From Gordius sp. MW1 (taxonomy: Eukaryota; Nematomorpha; Gordioida; Gordea; Gordiidae): a stretch of DNA of 64,000 bases. The stretch covers positions 5,270,001 to 5,334,000 of the forward strand of contig OZ038526.1 of assembly GCA_964036665.1 (NCBI GenBank), given 5' to 3'. The notes beneath the pieces are model-generated. The model saw only the letters and a program-made list of their open reading frames with translations, was not told the origin of the DNA and ran no database searches. Made by a program: the position numbers and the translations under genes. Positions 13,573-25,700 of this stretch are shown here, piece by piece (position 1 is the first letter of the stretch; every line of letters begins with the position of its first letter).

Positions 13573-13770
13573 TAGATAACTGCAATGTCACTTTTTTTCA
13601 ACCCGAACCCGACTCGAAATCTTTTAAAAATTTTCATCCCAAACCCGGCCCGAAAACATTTAAATTTAACCCGAACCCGACTCGGCCTTAAAGCAATTTA
13701 AGATTTTAAACCCAACCCGACTCGGCCCGAAAGTGTTTAAGTTTTTTTAACCGAATCCCTCCCGACCGTT
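13573..13770. mobile_element. Fragment of a CCCGACCC-rich repeat element
   Basis: The block starts TAGATAACTGCAATGTCAC and runs into irregular repeats of AACCCGAACCCGACTCGGCC spaced by A/T-rich linkers. The start resembles the inverted right end of the 18402-19308 element (TAGAGGTCTGCAAAGTCACC). I read it as one end of a related copy that lacks its partner end. Confidence 0.5.
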
Positions 13771-13944
13771 TCAAATTTTAGTATCCGACTAGAGAGGAAG
13801 AAAAATTGCGATGTGTAAAACTTAATCGACAAATTAAATTGCGATTTATTAAACTAATTAATACCACATGTTTTCATTGCTACATTTATTAGAATGATTT
13901 ATTATAGTGATGCATCAATATGATAGCATTTACAATATTAAGTC

Positions 13945-14491
13945 TATCGTGTACCCATACACGAAGAATGAAGTTAGCGTATCCGGAGATACAAGTATAC
14001 AAAGACTAAGCCAGATGTTTACTTTGTTTGTAAAAGGTATAGACGCCGCCGCCACACGTCTCTCCTTGTCTAATTAAGTTTAGTACGCATATTAAATCCC
14101 CCCCCCCCCGACGCGCTGATATTATTTATTTTATCCCCATATATGATTGTGTATCACTGATAATATGCCTGAGTCATTATGATAGTACGGGGATATTTTT
14201 TAGATATTAATTAATTTATTCTTGGTTGTATTTGTGTAATAGAAATAAAGTTTATACACAAGAGAGATTTTAGTTTAATAATACGACATTTTACCGGGGA
14301 GAAGGTTGGTTTTCCTCGGCCCCCTATCATCCAGTAAAATCTCCCCAATATATCTCTAAAAACTCCCCAATATATTCTAAATGACCTATCCCCCTTTTCA
14401 TCAATTTAATCCTGCCACGAATATTCTTCCCAAGTTATTCTGGGTCCAACAAGTTTTTAATCATATCACTTAAAAATGCTTGGATCTGAAA
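13945..14491 (+). repeat. 5' LTR of the TRIM
   Basis: The LTR runs from TATCGTGTACCCATACACG to TGGATCTGAAA. It contains a C-run followed by GACGCGCTG, and AATAAA signals downstream. It is matched base for base by the 3' copy except for a few substitutions (for example TTTTTT against TCTTTT) and the C-run length. Confidence 0.88.
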
Positions 14492-15154
14492 TTGGCGCCG
14501 GATTAAAAAAGTAATCGAACCATCCCCATCATAAATTAGACCAAAGGAGATGTACCCACGCCAAGAAAAATAATTTCTTTAAAAAAAATGAGATACCCCC
14601 GGAAAACAATTCGGTAAAGACAAATTACCCCTACTATTCTGAATTGAGAAATCATTCTAAGAAATTACTCCTGAAATTCCCCTTCATTCAAACCTTCTTT
14701 TTAGTATTATTCTCATTTTTCAGGATATAACAGAAGTTCAAAATTCACACCCTCGGATATTCCTATTCAGCATATATAAAATCGCATCCTGTACAAATCT
14801 AAATTTCATCTGGTTAAAGAAATCAGGAATTATTCAACCAGGAAATAATTAATACGATGCATCATAGGACAAGAGTATCCGATAACAGATGGCAACACGC
14901 ACTGCAAGAAAATGTTTAGGATTCAGAGAGCAGGGATTAGTTTACCACAATTTAAAGAGCGGGGAAAAAGAACATGAAAAGTCCCACAAGCCATAAATGA
15001 GGTAAATCCCGTTGGCCATGGATTCTTCAAAAGAAAATCAGCGTAAATCCATTGAAGTTAGTTTGATATTTAATGTTAAGACCGGAAAATTTTTCACACC
15101 CCCCCCCCCCCCCCATCACCCAGAGGGAGCATACAAGTTTGGTAAAGGGAAAGA

Positions 15155-15699
15155 TATCGTGTACCCATACACGAAGAATGAAGTTAGCGTATCCGGAGAT
15201 ACAAGTATACAAAGACTAAGCCAGATGTTTACTTTGTTTGTAAAAGGTATAGACGCCGCCGCCACACGTCTCTCCTTGTCTAATTAAGTTTAGTACGCAT
15301 ATTAAATCCCCCCCCCCGACGCGCTGATATTATTTATTTTATCCCCATATATGATTGTGTATCACTGATAATATGCCTGAGTCATTATGATAGTACGGGG
15401 ATATCTTTTAGATATTAATTAATTTATTCTTGGTTGTATTTGTGTAATAGAAATAAAGTTTATACACAAGAGAGATTTTAGTTTAATAATACGACATTTT
15501 ACCGGGGAGAAGGTTGGTTTTCCCCGGCCCCCTATCATCCAGTAAAATCTCCCCAATATATCTCTAAAAACTCCCCAATATATTCTAAATGACCTATCCC
15601 CCTTTTCATCAATTTAATCCTGCCACGAATATTCTTCCCAAGTTATTCTGGGTCCAACAAGTTTTTAATCATATCACTTAAAAATGCTTGGATCTGAAA
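15155..15699 (+). repeat. 3' LTR of the TRIM
   Basis: Direct repeat of the 5' LTR. It is preceded by a polypurine tract and followed by the AAGTC duplication. Confidence 0.88.
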
Positions 15700-15984
15700 A
15701 AGTCGCAATTGATTTTAAATATATAGTTTTTTGAAAGACTTACTTTTATTTTGGTTTATGAAAATATATTTATGTAGTTTAAATTAATAATAAAATACCA
15801 CTTCACACCATTTAAATACAATTCAAAAATTTATTTTTTTGGTATATGTAACCTTTCACGTCGTATTTAAATAAACAAAAAGGAAATAATTAACTTTTGA
15901 TCTTCAATTGCACATTTTGATTTTAATTTAAATTATTATACATAAGATCATAAAGATATATCCTTCGTATTTTGCAATGTAAGA

Positions 15985-16105
15985 TTCAAAGCCTTTGACC
16001 CGATAATTTAAATACAACCCTACCCGACCCGGAAGCATTTTAAAATTTTCAACTCGAATCCGACCCGACCCAAAGGCATTTTAAAATTTTCAACCTTGAA
16101 AATGA
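15985..16105. repeat. CCCGACCC / TTTTAAAATTTTCAA repeat fragment
   Basis: Two to three imperfect units combine CCCGACCCG with GCATTTTAAAATTTTCAAC. They belong to the same family as the blocks at 13596-13770 and inside 18402-19308. No ends were identified. Confidence 0.5.
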
Positions 16106-16703
16106 TATTCAGTCAAATAATCTTTGTACAGTATTAAATTCATGGTTCCAAAAAACAGATTGTTGCTAGAGCTAAGAAAAACATTAAGATTAGAACAACT
16201 CTATTTCCAAATGTCAATACTACTCATATACATATATTACGTTTATGTTATATTTTTTGTCGTTGCAATCAATAATTTTTGATTTTGCAAAGTTTTCTAA
16301 TTTAATTTTATAAACTTTCCATTTAGCTTTTGATATCCATAGGAGTCTATATTTTAGAGTCTTTGATAATATCTAGAAAAAACTGAAAATTACCTGCAGT
16401 TTACACAAGTAGTTTCTTTAAGTTAAATGATATTGTTATTTAAGACCATAGTACTCAACTCGTGAATATAAAATTGACAGCCTTTTTAAAGACGAAATTT
16501 TTTTTTCAAAATAAGAACAGTTCTAAATAAAGGAACGACCTAAAGGAGAGCCAATACATATTCCAATCTGAAGGCTAGGGCAAATATTGACACTTGTTAA
16601 AATTAATATTTTGATTAAACAAACGCTCATAATAAAGTCTGTATTTACATCATACCAGATGAGTGATTACATAAAGCGCTATATTCAAATTTAAAATTGC
16701 TTT

Positions 16704-19700
16704 ATGTTGCTCTCATTTTTATTTTTTATATTAATTCATCCAATTGTACATACATATGAATCAAAATGCTCTTATAAAGAAGTTTATTAATCGCTTTTAA
16801 CTTAATTCTTAATTTTATAGAAATGCTCGCAAGGCTATACAGAAATGGTTAATATTCATGTAATTCCCCACACTCATGATGATGCTGGATGGCTAAAAAC
16901 GGTAGATGAGTATTATTTAGGAAGTAAACTACTCTTAACATCTTTTGAATTTTATTTTTAGACAAGAAATATATAGATAGGGCTGGAGTACTTTATATAA
17001 TTGATTCTATAATTGGAATGTTGGATTTAGATGCATTAAGAAAATTTTCTTATGTTGAAGGAGCATTTATATATCGCTGGCTTTTGAATCATAATCATAA
17101 TGATACACAGAAATTAGCCAAATTTGTGGAAAATGGTAATTTTGTCTATGAAATAAATACTAGCCCTATTATTGATGTTAATTTAAGGACATTTAATGAT
17201 TCTTTAAAGTTACATAACTTATATAACATAGGATTCAAAAGGTTCTTATATTTTGCATAGGAATTATAGGTCCTGAAATTTTAAAGTTAAAAAACAATTT
17301 ATTTTTTTTTATTTTAAAAGGGAATACATACTATATATTTGATAAATATCTTCATTAAGCTAACATTTTTGTTCTATAACAGATTAAATCAAATTCACAT
17401 CATCTTTGGGTATAAAATACATAACAATTTGTTGTATTAAATCCTAGGCCAACTAGAAATATTGTCTGGGGGTTGGGTTATGAATGATGAAGCCTGTACC
17501 CATTACAGTGACATTATCCAACAGATGTCACTTGGCTTTAAAATGTTTCAAGAAGCATTTGGGGGTAAGTATCTTTAAAAGGGATACTTATTACATAATT
17601 AAATGTTGATATTAAAAAAACTCTAATTAGTATTTTATTCCCTAATAAAAACAAAGTTAGCTTGTAATCGTTAAATTTTGTATTTTTATATTGTTTATAA
17701 TCATTTTTTATTTAGATGTAATTTTTATTTTCTAAAAAAAATGAACTTAAACTAAATTTAACTATCCTTTCATCCCGGTAGAGCTTAGAGCAACTAGGCT
17801 CTATTTATGAATAACAACAAACATTTGATGACCTATTGGCCCACATTTATGCTATGAGGATGCCAAAGGGGTGGGAAAAATAAGAGAGGGCATAATTACA
17901 CTAGTCAACAATTTATGGTCTTGTGAAATCAATTAAGAAACAGTTACAAATTTTGATAGAATTTTTGTGAACACAACCATTTTTAAAGTATTTAAATTTC
18001 AAGTTGCAAGGATAAGCGTTTTTCGTTTTTGCTCCTTTTCGAAGATGTATCCAGCAAAAACAGATTGATGAAAATGAAAAATTAACTATAGTCATAAACC
18101 AAACTTAGGGTCAAAACGTTTTGCAACATCTTAATTGGTTAATAATTTGTAGCGAAAATTAACTTATTCCTTAGTTTGTATTGCAAAATCGCGCTTAAAA
18201 TTATTATCTTTTATGCATATAAATAATGGTAAAAACTGTTTACTTTGTAATTTTATTAAGGAAAGGGGATCAAATTTTCTTTTCTCGAAAATTATAGTTT
18301 TTTCCCTTGTCTCTATGTTGATAGTTAGCGTTTATGTCATTAAAACATAGCCTTATGCAATTTAATAAGAGAGAGAAAGGGACACTGATGGTAGGAGAAT
18401 ATAGAGACCTGTACGGGTGACCCAAAACCCGACCCAGACCCGACCTCGTTGAAATCAAAATGCTTTCGTATCAGGTTGAGGGTTATGAATTTCACTACAA
18501 CTTTTACAAAATACGCATAATAATACACCTTTTACCTAATATCTTTTAGAATAATGCCCTTAAACATTATTTTAATTGGTATGCAATTTATGAGCTCTCT
18601 TTTAATTGTCCTGTTTTATAGTTAATATCGAAATGAGGGCAATTTATATCTTTCAATTAATTAATTTCCCTTTTTCTAATAGTTTGGACACCATCAAATT
18701 TAAATTTGACTTGACAGCAAAAAATAAAATTGCAATGTGTTGGGATGAAACATTAGGTCTATAAAATTCACTCCACTATTAATAGAGTATCTAATACGCA
18801 TAGAATAGAATTATATAATTGTATTTACAGAGTGTGCGGTGTGGAGCTGCCTTTTTTTTTTTATTTATTCAAAATTTTAGAATTTATAACAATTTAGAAT
18901 GGCCGAGAGTCGATTCTTGCGAGTGTTCCACTTTAGCGCTATCAGCTCTTGTTCCTCGAGTAGCAAAAGGTTGTTTTAGGCTGCTGGACCTAATTCAAAA
19001 GAGAGAGAGATGGGCCAATTTGTGACTCAAAATTGTGGATGCAACAATATTTATACATAATCATAATAAAACGTTCAAATAAATTTAGTACCCATTTAAA
19101 GTTAACACTCTAATTTGTCAAAAAAAAATTTGCGCACCTTTATTTTTGAATTTTCTGGTCGAGTCTGGTTCGGGTTGGAAAAATTTAGCGCTTTCGGGTC
19201 GGTTTCGGATTAAAAATTTTTAACGTTTTTGGGTCGGGATCGGGATAAAAAAATTAAAAACGTTTGCGGTCGGGTTCGGGTTAAAAAAGGTGACTTTGCA
19301 GACCTCTAGGAGAGTATAATTAATGCAGATTGAGGGGAGGGGGTCAACTTCAACCCAAAATTTTAATGGACCCATGTTATTTGTGACCTCTATCTCGTGG
19401 TATTTAGGATTTGGATTATCTTTTCTTTTAGAGGAAGGGGCATAATTTAGTTTTCTTTGAAATTTTATCCCCAATTTCAGTATATAATAGACAATTGTCG
19501 GGTTTGGCTACCGTGGGGGATTGCCATTCTATGCTTCCACGTTCCACCTCATATTTTGATGAAAAAAGTGTAAAAAGAAAATTTGATTCCATTTTAGAAT
19601 GTGCTATCACGAGAACGGGTTGGCAAATTGACCCCTTTGGTCATTCCGCAGCCTTCGCTAACCTGTTGGCCGGCATGGGCTTTGACGGTCTCTTTTACGG

Positions 19701-22700
19701 GCGCGTCTCCGATAAAGTTAAAGCCAGCCGGGAGTCTGGCCACGGCTTGGAATTCCTATGGCGGACCCTCCCTGACTGTAAGACTCGCGCTTATTGAAAC
19801 CGCGATTTTAGAATTTACTTGTCGTGTTCTATACATAATTGTTATGGTACATATTGTTAAAACATTTTAAAATCGGAACCTTTTCCCAAAAATGTCTGTT
19901 GTATTCAATTTTAAGGAGAGATCGACTTGCACCAATGAGGTGACGAATAATGTAGACCTTAGAAGGAGTTAGTGAACAATTTAAATTTCAAGTATATTAA
20001 TTTATATATATATTGATTAATTTTGGAAAGCCTTGTAAATGGCATATTTCAAGTTGTAGAGAAGATTAAAGAAAATTATTATTGGAAAAAAGAGTCATAA
20101 TTAGACTCTTTTTTACTTTGCTCCAAGCCCAAAAATAAATTGGCCATTTTTGCATTGTCGCATGAAGTTAGTCAAGTGTACGGGGACAGAACGACTCCTC
20201 CCTACGACAATTATCCTGACGGCTACGAATACGGCGCTCCTACGAACGACCATGACGATATGTTCGTCTCCATTTTACCCAATTTGTACCAGGCTCCGGC
20301 GGGATTTTGCTTCGACATTTTTTGCGGCGACGAGCCTATACAAGTAAATTTGCAAAGTCCCCCACCCATATTGGCTAAAAACTTTATGCATTTAATCAAT
20401 AAATCAGGGGGGCTTGCTTATTTTTAGGAGACGGACGACCTTCTTTTATGTGCTTTAAACTTTCGAATTGAGGAATTTTTTGCGAAATCGTGTTGTACCG
20501 TAAAGGAAAAGTATTTTCATTCTCTTCCTTTTGGTAAACTTTTATAAAATGCTTTTCCCGTGCTGTAAGAAACTTTGCTACTCGTTAATAATAATTTATG
20601 ATTTTTATGCTTTAACGGTTGCATGAAGTTTTTGTATTCTAATTTTTGGCAAAACGAGAAGTCGTCGCTCCTTAATTTTTTGAGTTTCGGTAATTAAGTG
20701 TAAACGATGGGATCTAAATTTTTCGTACAGACTTTCCACTCCCCCTCTATTTTAACTGATTTTATTTTTATAAAGTGTTAAAAAATTTACATTAAAATTG
20801 TCCTATAATTATGTGTGTTAAAGATAATGAAGGACAACCTAATCAACGACAATATTTTATAATGTTCCTTAACGATATCAATTCATTTACGGGGTACAAA
20901 TTGTTACTTTTCATCTAAGGTTAGTTAATAACTCGGATATTCGTTGCCCCCTGATAAACTTACGGCTCGGAATTTAGGGTTTCCTTCAAACATAATTAAC
21001 GATTAAGTTTTTCAATCAAACAACGTTTTAACTTGCTGGCTATTAAATTGGCAAAAAATCGCGGTTAAAATAATCGAGCTTAAGTTTTAGTATAAAAATT
21101 TGGGCCATAGCCAACTTAAATTTACCATTAGCCCTAAGTCTACATTATATCCATGTACCAACCCTAATTTATCAAGTGTCATAAAATTTTAATGGGGCGA
21201 TGTTTTATGATAAAGGTGAGTTCGCTGCAAACTATGACTCAAACTATTTAATTATTAAGAGCCTTCTAAATTTTCTACTAAGTTTGATCTTTGTTTAAAA
21301 ACACGTGAAAGGCATTCCTGCCACAAAGAGGGTGAACTCACGCGCGAATCTTTCGGGGGTAAGACGGGAGTGAAACCCCGCCCCCCCCCCCCCCCCCATA
21401 AAAAAATGTCCTGTCCTATCCACCTTGAGTTTATATGAATAGCGTTTTTAAAATATGAAAGGTTTATGTTATGATACAAGCTAGTTATAGCTGTTTATAG
21501 TTTGGGATCATCGTGACCCCCTTTGCCATCCGTGTCAGCATTTTTGACCTGGCCAACAGAGGGGTTAACTGAATGTTTGTAATCAAGTATAAAAGATTTA
21601 TTGATTAAGCTCGGTCGGTATATTGTTTGTCAAAAACTGTAATTTAAAACCTATTATTTGGAGGACTCATTTTATGCCTTAATACAAACCGTATTGCTAC
21701 GGATGGGGTAAGCATTTTAATATAGCCATATGCTAATATTAAGTGCCGAAGCTGAAATTTTATTATCCCCATGCAAAGATTCTTTGGTCTATATATATTT
21801 AGTCGACTAAAACCAAAGATCGACCAAATAAAGCCCATCCGTTTTTATAACACAACTATTAAAGGTGCAGGGTTCTGATTTCATTGGGCGAAATCAGCCA
21901 CTACCAAATAAATCCTACCACTATCCGCTATAGTGCCTAAATGCTATTTCCTCACCACTATTAGGAGTTTCTGTGGTGTTATGTTTGATGGACATTATTT
22001 TACGGAATAAGTTGACGGGAAAAGTTTAAATGGCAACTTTGTGTTTTATTAGACGTTCGGAAAATTGAAACTCATCTCCCGACGAAATATTTCGTCAGTA
22101 AAAAATTCTTAGAAGATTTGGTAGCTCTGTAAGTAACGATCAAAAAAAAATCCCTTCAAAATAGTAATTTATTATACAGAACAAACCTTTCCCTAGCTAC
22201 CTATATTAAAAAGTTGATAAGTAATTTGTTTAAAAGCGGACGGCCAAAAAGTCTTATTAGCAATGGTAGTAACAGGAACAATCATAATAGTCAAAAAAAA
22301 CTCCGGGATTCTAACCCAAAAACTAGTTAAATTGCATAGCAATTAAAAGTAAACAACTTTTATTTATGTTTATTATATCATAAAATGAAACAATAATAGA
22401 ACAAGCGGACGGCCAAAAAGTCATATTATCAATGGTAGTAACAGGAAAAATATATTAATTTAATTTAAAAAATAAAAATTTTTTTGCCCTCTCCGGGAAT
22501 CGAACCAGCAATCCAGAACGTTCCCCGGGGTTCGAACCCACATTAATAGAGGCATAGGCTTTTGTAGGGGTATTGGGACCCATATCAGTAGAGGCATAGG
22601 CCCTTGTAGTGGAGGGCATAGGGTAATTATAGCAATTAATATCAATGTTACCCAATTCAAAAACGAATAGATATACTTATGCATTAATTAAAACCCGACC

Positions 22701-25700
22701 CCGCCCGAAAGCGAGGGAGATAGAGATGAGGGGTGGGGCACCTCTTTCTCATGCATTAATTTAAAAAATCGATAACCTAATATACCCAGTGCAAATAGAT
22801 AGGGACGAATAGATAGGGACGGACGGACGGACAACAAAAAACGAGCCCATAAATTGCATAGCAATTAATAATGCTAAGTGCACACCTACTCCCTACTAAT
22901 AGTATACACAAAAGCTAAGGTGTTTTTTAGAGATGCACCGATATCACTATTTTGTGCCGATACCGATACCAGCCGATACTTAAGATTTTTTTGCCGATAC
23001 CGATACCATGCCGATACTTATAATAAAAAAAATTTTATACTAAATGTCTAGTTTTTAAATGTTTCCTTAAATTTGAAGTGTTAAAGAAATGTTTGTCTTT
23101 GCCCCCACGACTTATTTTAGCTTTGCATAATTCACAGATTACAATTTTTTCATCTGCTGACACAACAAAATAACTCCATAGTGTATCTAAAGAAACCATC
23201 TAAGGCTTAATATATAATAATTTTTAAAATAAAATAATATTTACTTAAAAGCGCAGTCGGAACAGATGGTCAATGAGTTTATTATACTCCACATAGAAAT
23301 ATTTATAGCCTATCAAATGAAACAATTTTCAAAAAATTTGGAAAGTCCTCTATTTTTTAATCGTAGGCCGATATTTGGTATCGGTGCATCTCTAGTGTTT
23401 TTGTTATTTTCCCGGTTTTAACGGCTTCTCATTTTCGACTCGGCAAGCGCCTTACTACAATGGGCCCACGTATCCGTTTTTCCCCTTTCCCTACCTACCC
23501 ATAAATGTTTCTTACTTATTAATCGCTTCTTTTAATTGCTATGCAATTAATGGGCTCGTTTTTTGTTGTCCGTCCGTCGTCCACCAAGTTATTGGCGCCA
23601 GCTTTGTGACCTGGAGGTCTAGAGTTCAATCCCCGGAGAGGACGAATTTTTTAATTTTTTTTAAGTTAAATTAATATTTTATTCTTGTTTATAACATTGA
23701 TAATATTAATTTTTGACCGTCCGCTGGCTACTGACCAATGAAAAAATGACCATTGGCCAAATAAATCGAAATTTTATTTTTTCGTTTTTGAATTGGGTAT
23801 ATTAGGTTAACATCGATAATTACCCTATGCCCTTTCCTACAAGGGCCTACGCCTCTACTGATATGGGTCCCTGTGCCCCTACAAAAGCCTATGCCTCTAC
23901 TGATGTGGGTTCGAATCCCGGCGAGGGCAAATTTTTTTATTTTTTAAATTTATATATTGTTCTTGTTAATACCATTTAACTTTTTAAATATTTGTATAAA
24001 TTAATAATTAACTAATAATTTTGCATTTAATACCCCCCTATGGGCATTCTCGCCACTTCCCACCTTTCTCGCCCATAAATTGCTTAACAAATATGCTACG
24101 TTTATACGGAGTATAGATGAGTCGTCCCCCCTTCCCCTCATCCCCTTCCCCCCTCCCCTTCCCCCCTCCCCTTCCCCTCCCCTTCCCCTCCCCTTCCCTT
24201 CCTCTTCCCTTCCCCTTCCCTTCCCTTCCCCTTCTCCTTCCCCTTCCCTTCCCTTCTCCCCCTTCCCACGAGGGCCGAAGGCCCGAGTTTTAATCTTATC
24301 AACCTATCTCCGTAAGTTTTATTTGTAATTTATTAATTGCTATGATTTATGGGCTCGTTTTTATTGTCCGTCCGTCGTCCACCAAGTTATTTGCCCCAGA
24401 CTTCTGACCTGGAGGTTCGAGTTCAAGCCCAGGAGAGGACATTTTTTTTTAAAATTAAATTAATATATTGTTCTTGATAATACCATTGATAATATACTTT
24501 TTGACCGTCCGCTGGCTCCTGACCAATAAAAAAATGACCATTGGCCAAATTGTGAATCGAATTTTTTTTCGTTTTGAATTGGATTAGGTTAACATTGATA
24601 TAATTACCCTATGCCCTCCCCTACAAGGGCCTATGCCTCTACTGATATGGGTCCCTGTGCCCCTACAAAAGCCTATGCCTCTACTGATGTGGGCTCGAAT
24701 CCCGGCGAACGTTCTGAATTGCTGGTTCGAATCCCGGACGGGGCAAAATTTTTATTTTTTTTAAATTAAATTAATATTTTGTTCTTGTTAATACCATTGA
24801 TAATATGACTTTTTGACCGTCCGCTGGCTCCTGACCAATAAAAAAAATGACCATTGGCCAAATTGTGATTCGAATTTTTTTTTTCGTTTTTGAATTGGAA
24901 TATTAGGTTAACATTGTTACCCTATGCCCTCCCCTACAAGGGCCTATGCCTCTACTGATATGGGTCCCTGTGCCCCTACAAAAGCCTATGCCTCAATTAA
25001 TGTGGGTTCGAATCCCGGAGAGGGCAAAATTTTTTTTTTTTTTAAATTAAATTAATATATTGTTCTTGTTAATACCATTGATAATATGACTTTTTGACCT
25101 TGCCCTGGCTACTGACCAATGGAAAATGACCATTGGCCAAAATGTGAATCGAAATTTTTTTTTTGTTTTTTTTGACTCGTTTGTATTTATAGACCGTCTC
25201 TTGGTACTGACCAATGGAAAAAATGACCATTGGCCAAAATGTGATTCGAAGATTTTTTTTCGTTTTTTTTTTGACTCGTATGTATTTATTGACCGTCTCT
25301 TAGTACTGATCAATAAAAAAATGATCAATGGCCAAATTGTTTTTAAGTAAAAGCTAAAATTTCAAAATGCTACTCCCAAAATCATTATAAAACTGAACCA
25401 AATTCTTGAATATTTGATGATCAAAAAACGCCTATTGCTGAAGTGTTTTAAATCAGTGGTTCTTAACCTTTTTATACACGCGCCCCCCCCCCCTAAATAT
25501 TTTATAATTTTTTTGCGGCCCCCCATTTTTTCATAATAATTTATATTTGTTAAATTATCTATGATATATTGATTTTCTATTATTGTTTTTATTATATAAT
25601 AAACATAAAACACAACTTTATTATTTCATTATCTATATAAATAACATAAAAACTTCTACCAGACAAAAAATTATTTTCATTATAAATAAAAGTTACACAG

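Larger units (their letters stand above)
13945..15699 (+). mobile_element. TRIM (terminal-repeat retrotransposon in miniature), apparently intact
   Basis: Two near-identical direct LTRs (13945-14491 and 15155-15699) flank a roughly 660-bp interior. AAGTC lies on both outer sides (13940-13944 and 15700-15704), a 5-bp target duplication. Right after the 5' LTR, TTGGCGCCGGA fits a tRNA primer-binding site. A purine tract GGTAAAGGGAAAGA precedes the 3' LTR. The interior has no gag, protease, RT or integrase. One small ORF (about 15018-15287) runs into the LTR and looks incidental. Mobilisation would need proteins from another element. The LTRs differ only by a few bases and by poly-C length, so the insertion is young. 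Confidence 0.88.

Noticed and set aside
15012-15287. 91-codon ORF as a host gene
   Set aside because: It crosses from the TRIM interior into its 3' LTR, and the LTR part repeats at 13945; it is incidental to the element.
19495-19597. An open frame upstream of mannosidase exon 5 that could extend the exon to about 19495
   Set aside because: The acceptor at 19597 gives matching phase and a colinear protein with no extra segment; the upstream extension fits neither phase nor family length.
24080-24328. Ser/Pro-rich ORF over the pyrimidine tract
   Set aside because: It is a low-complexity translation of CCCCTTCCC repeats with no start context or similarity.
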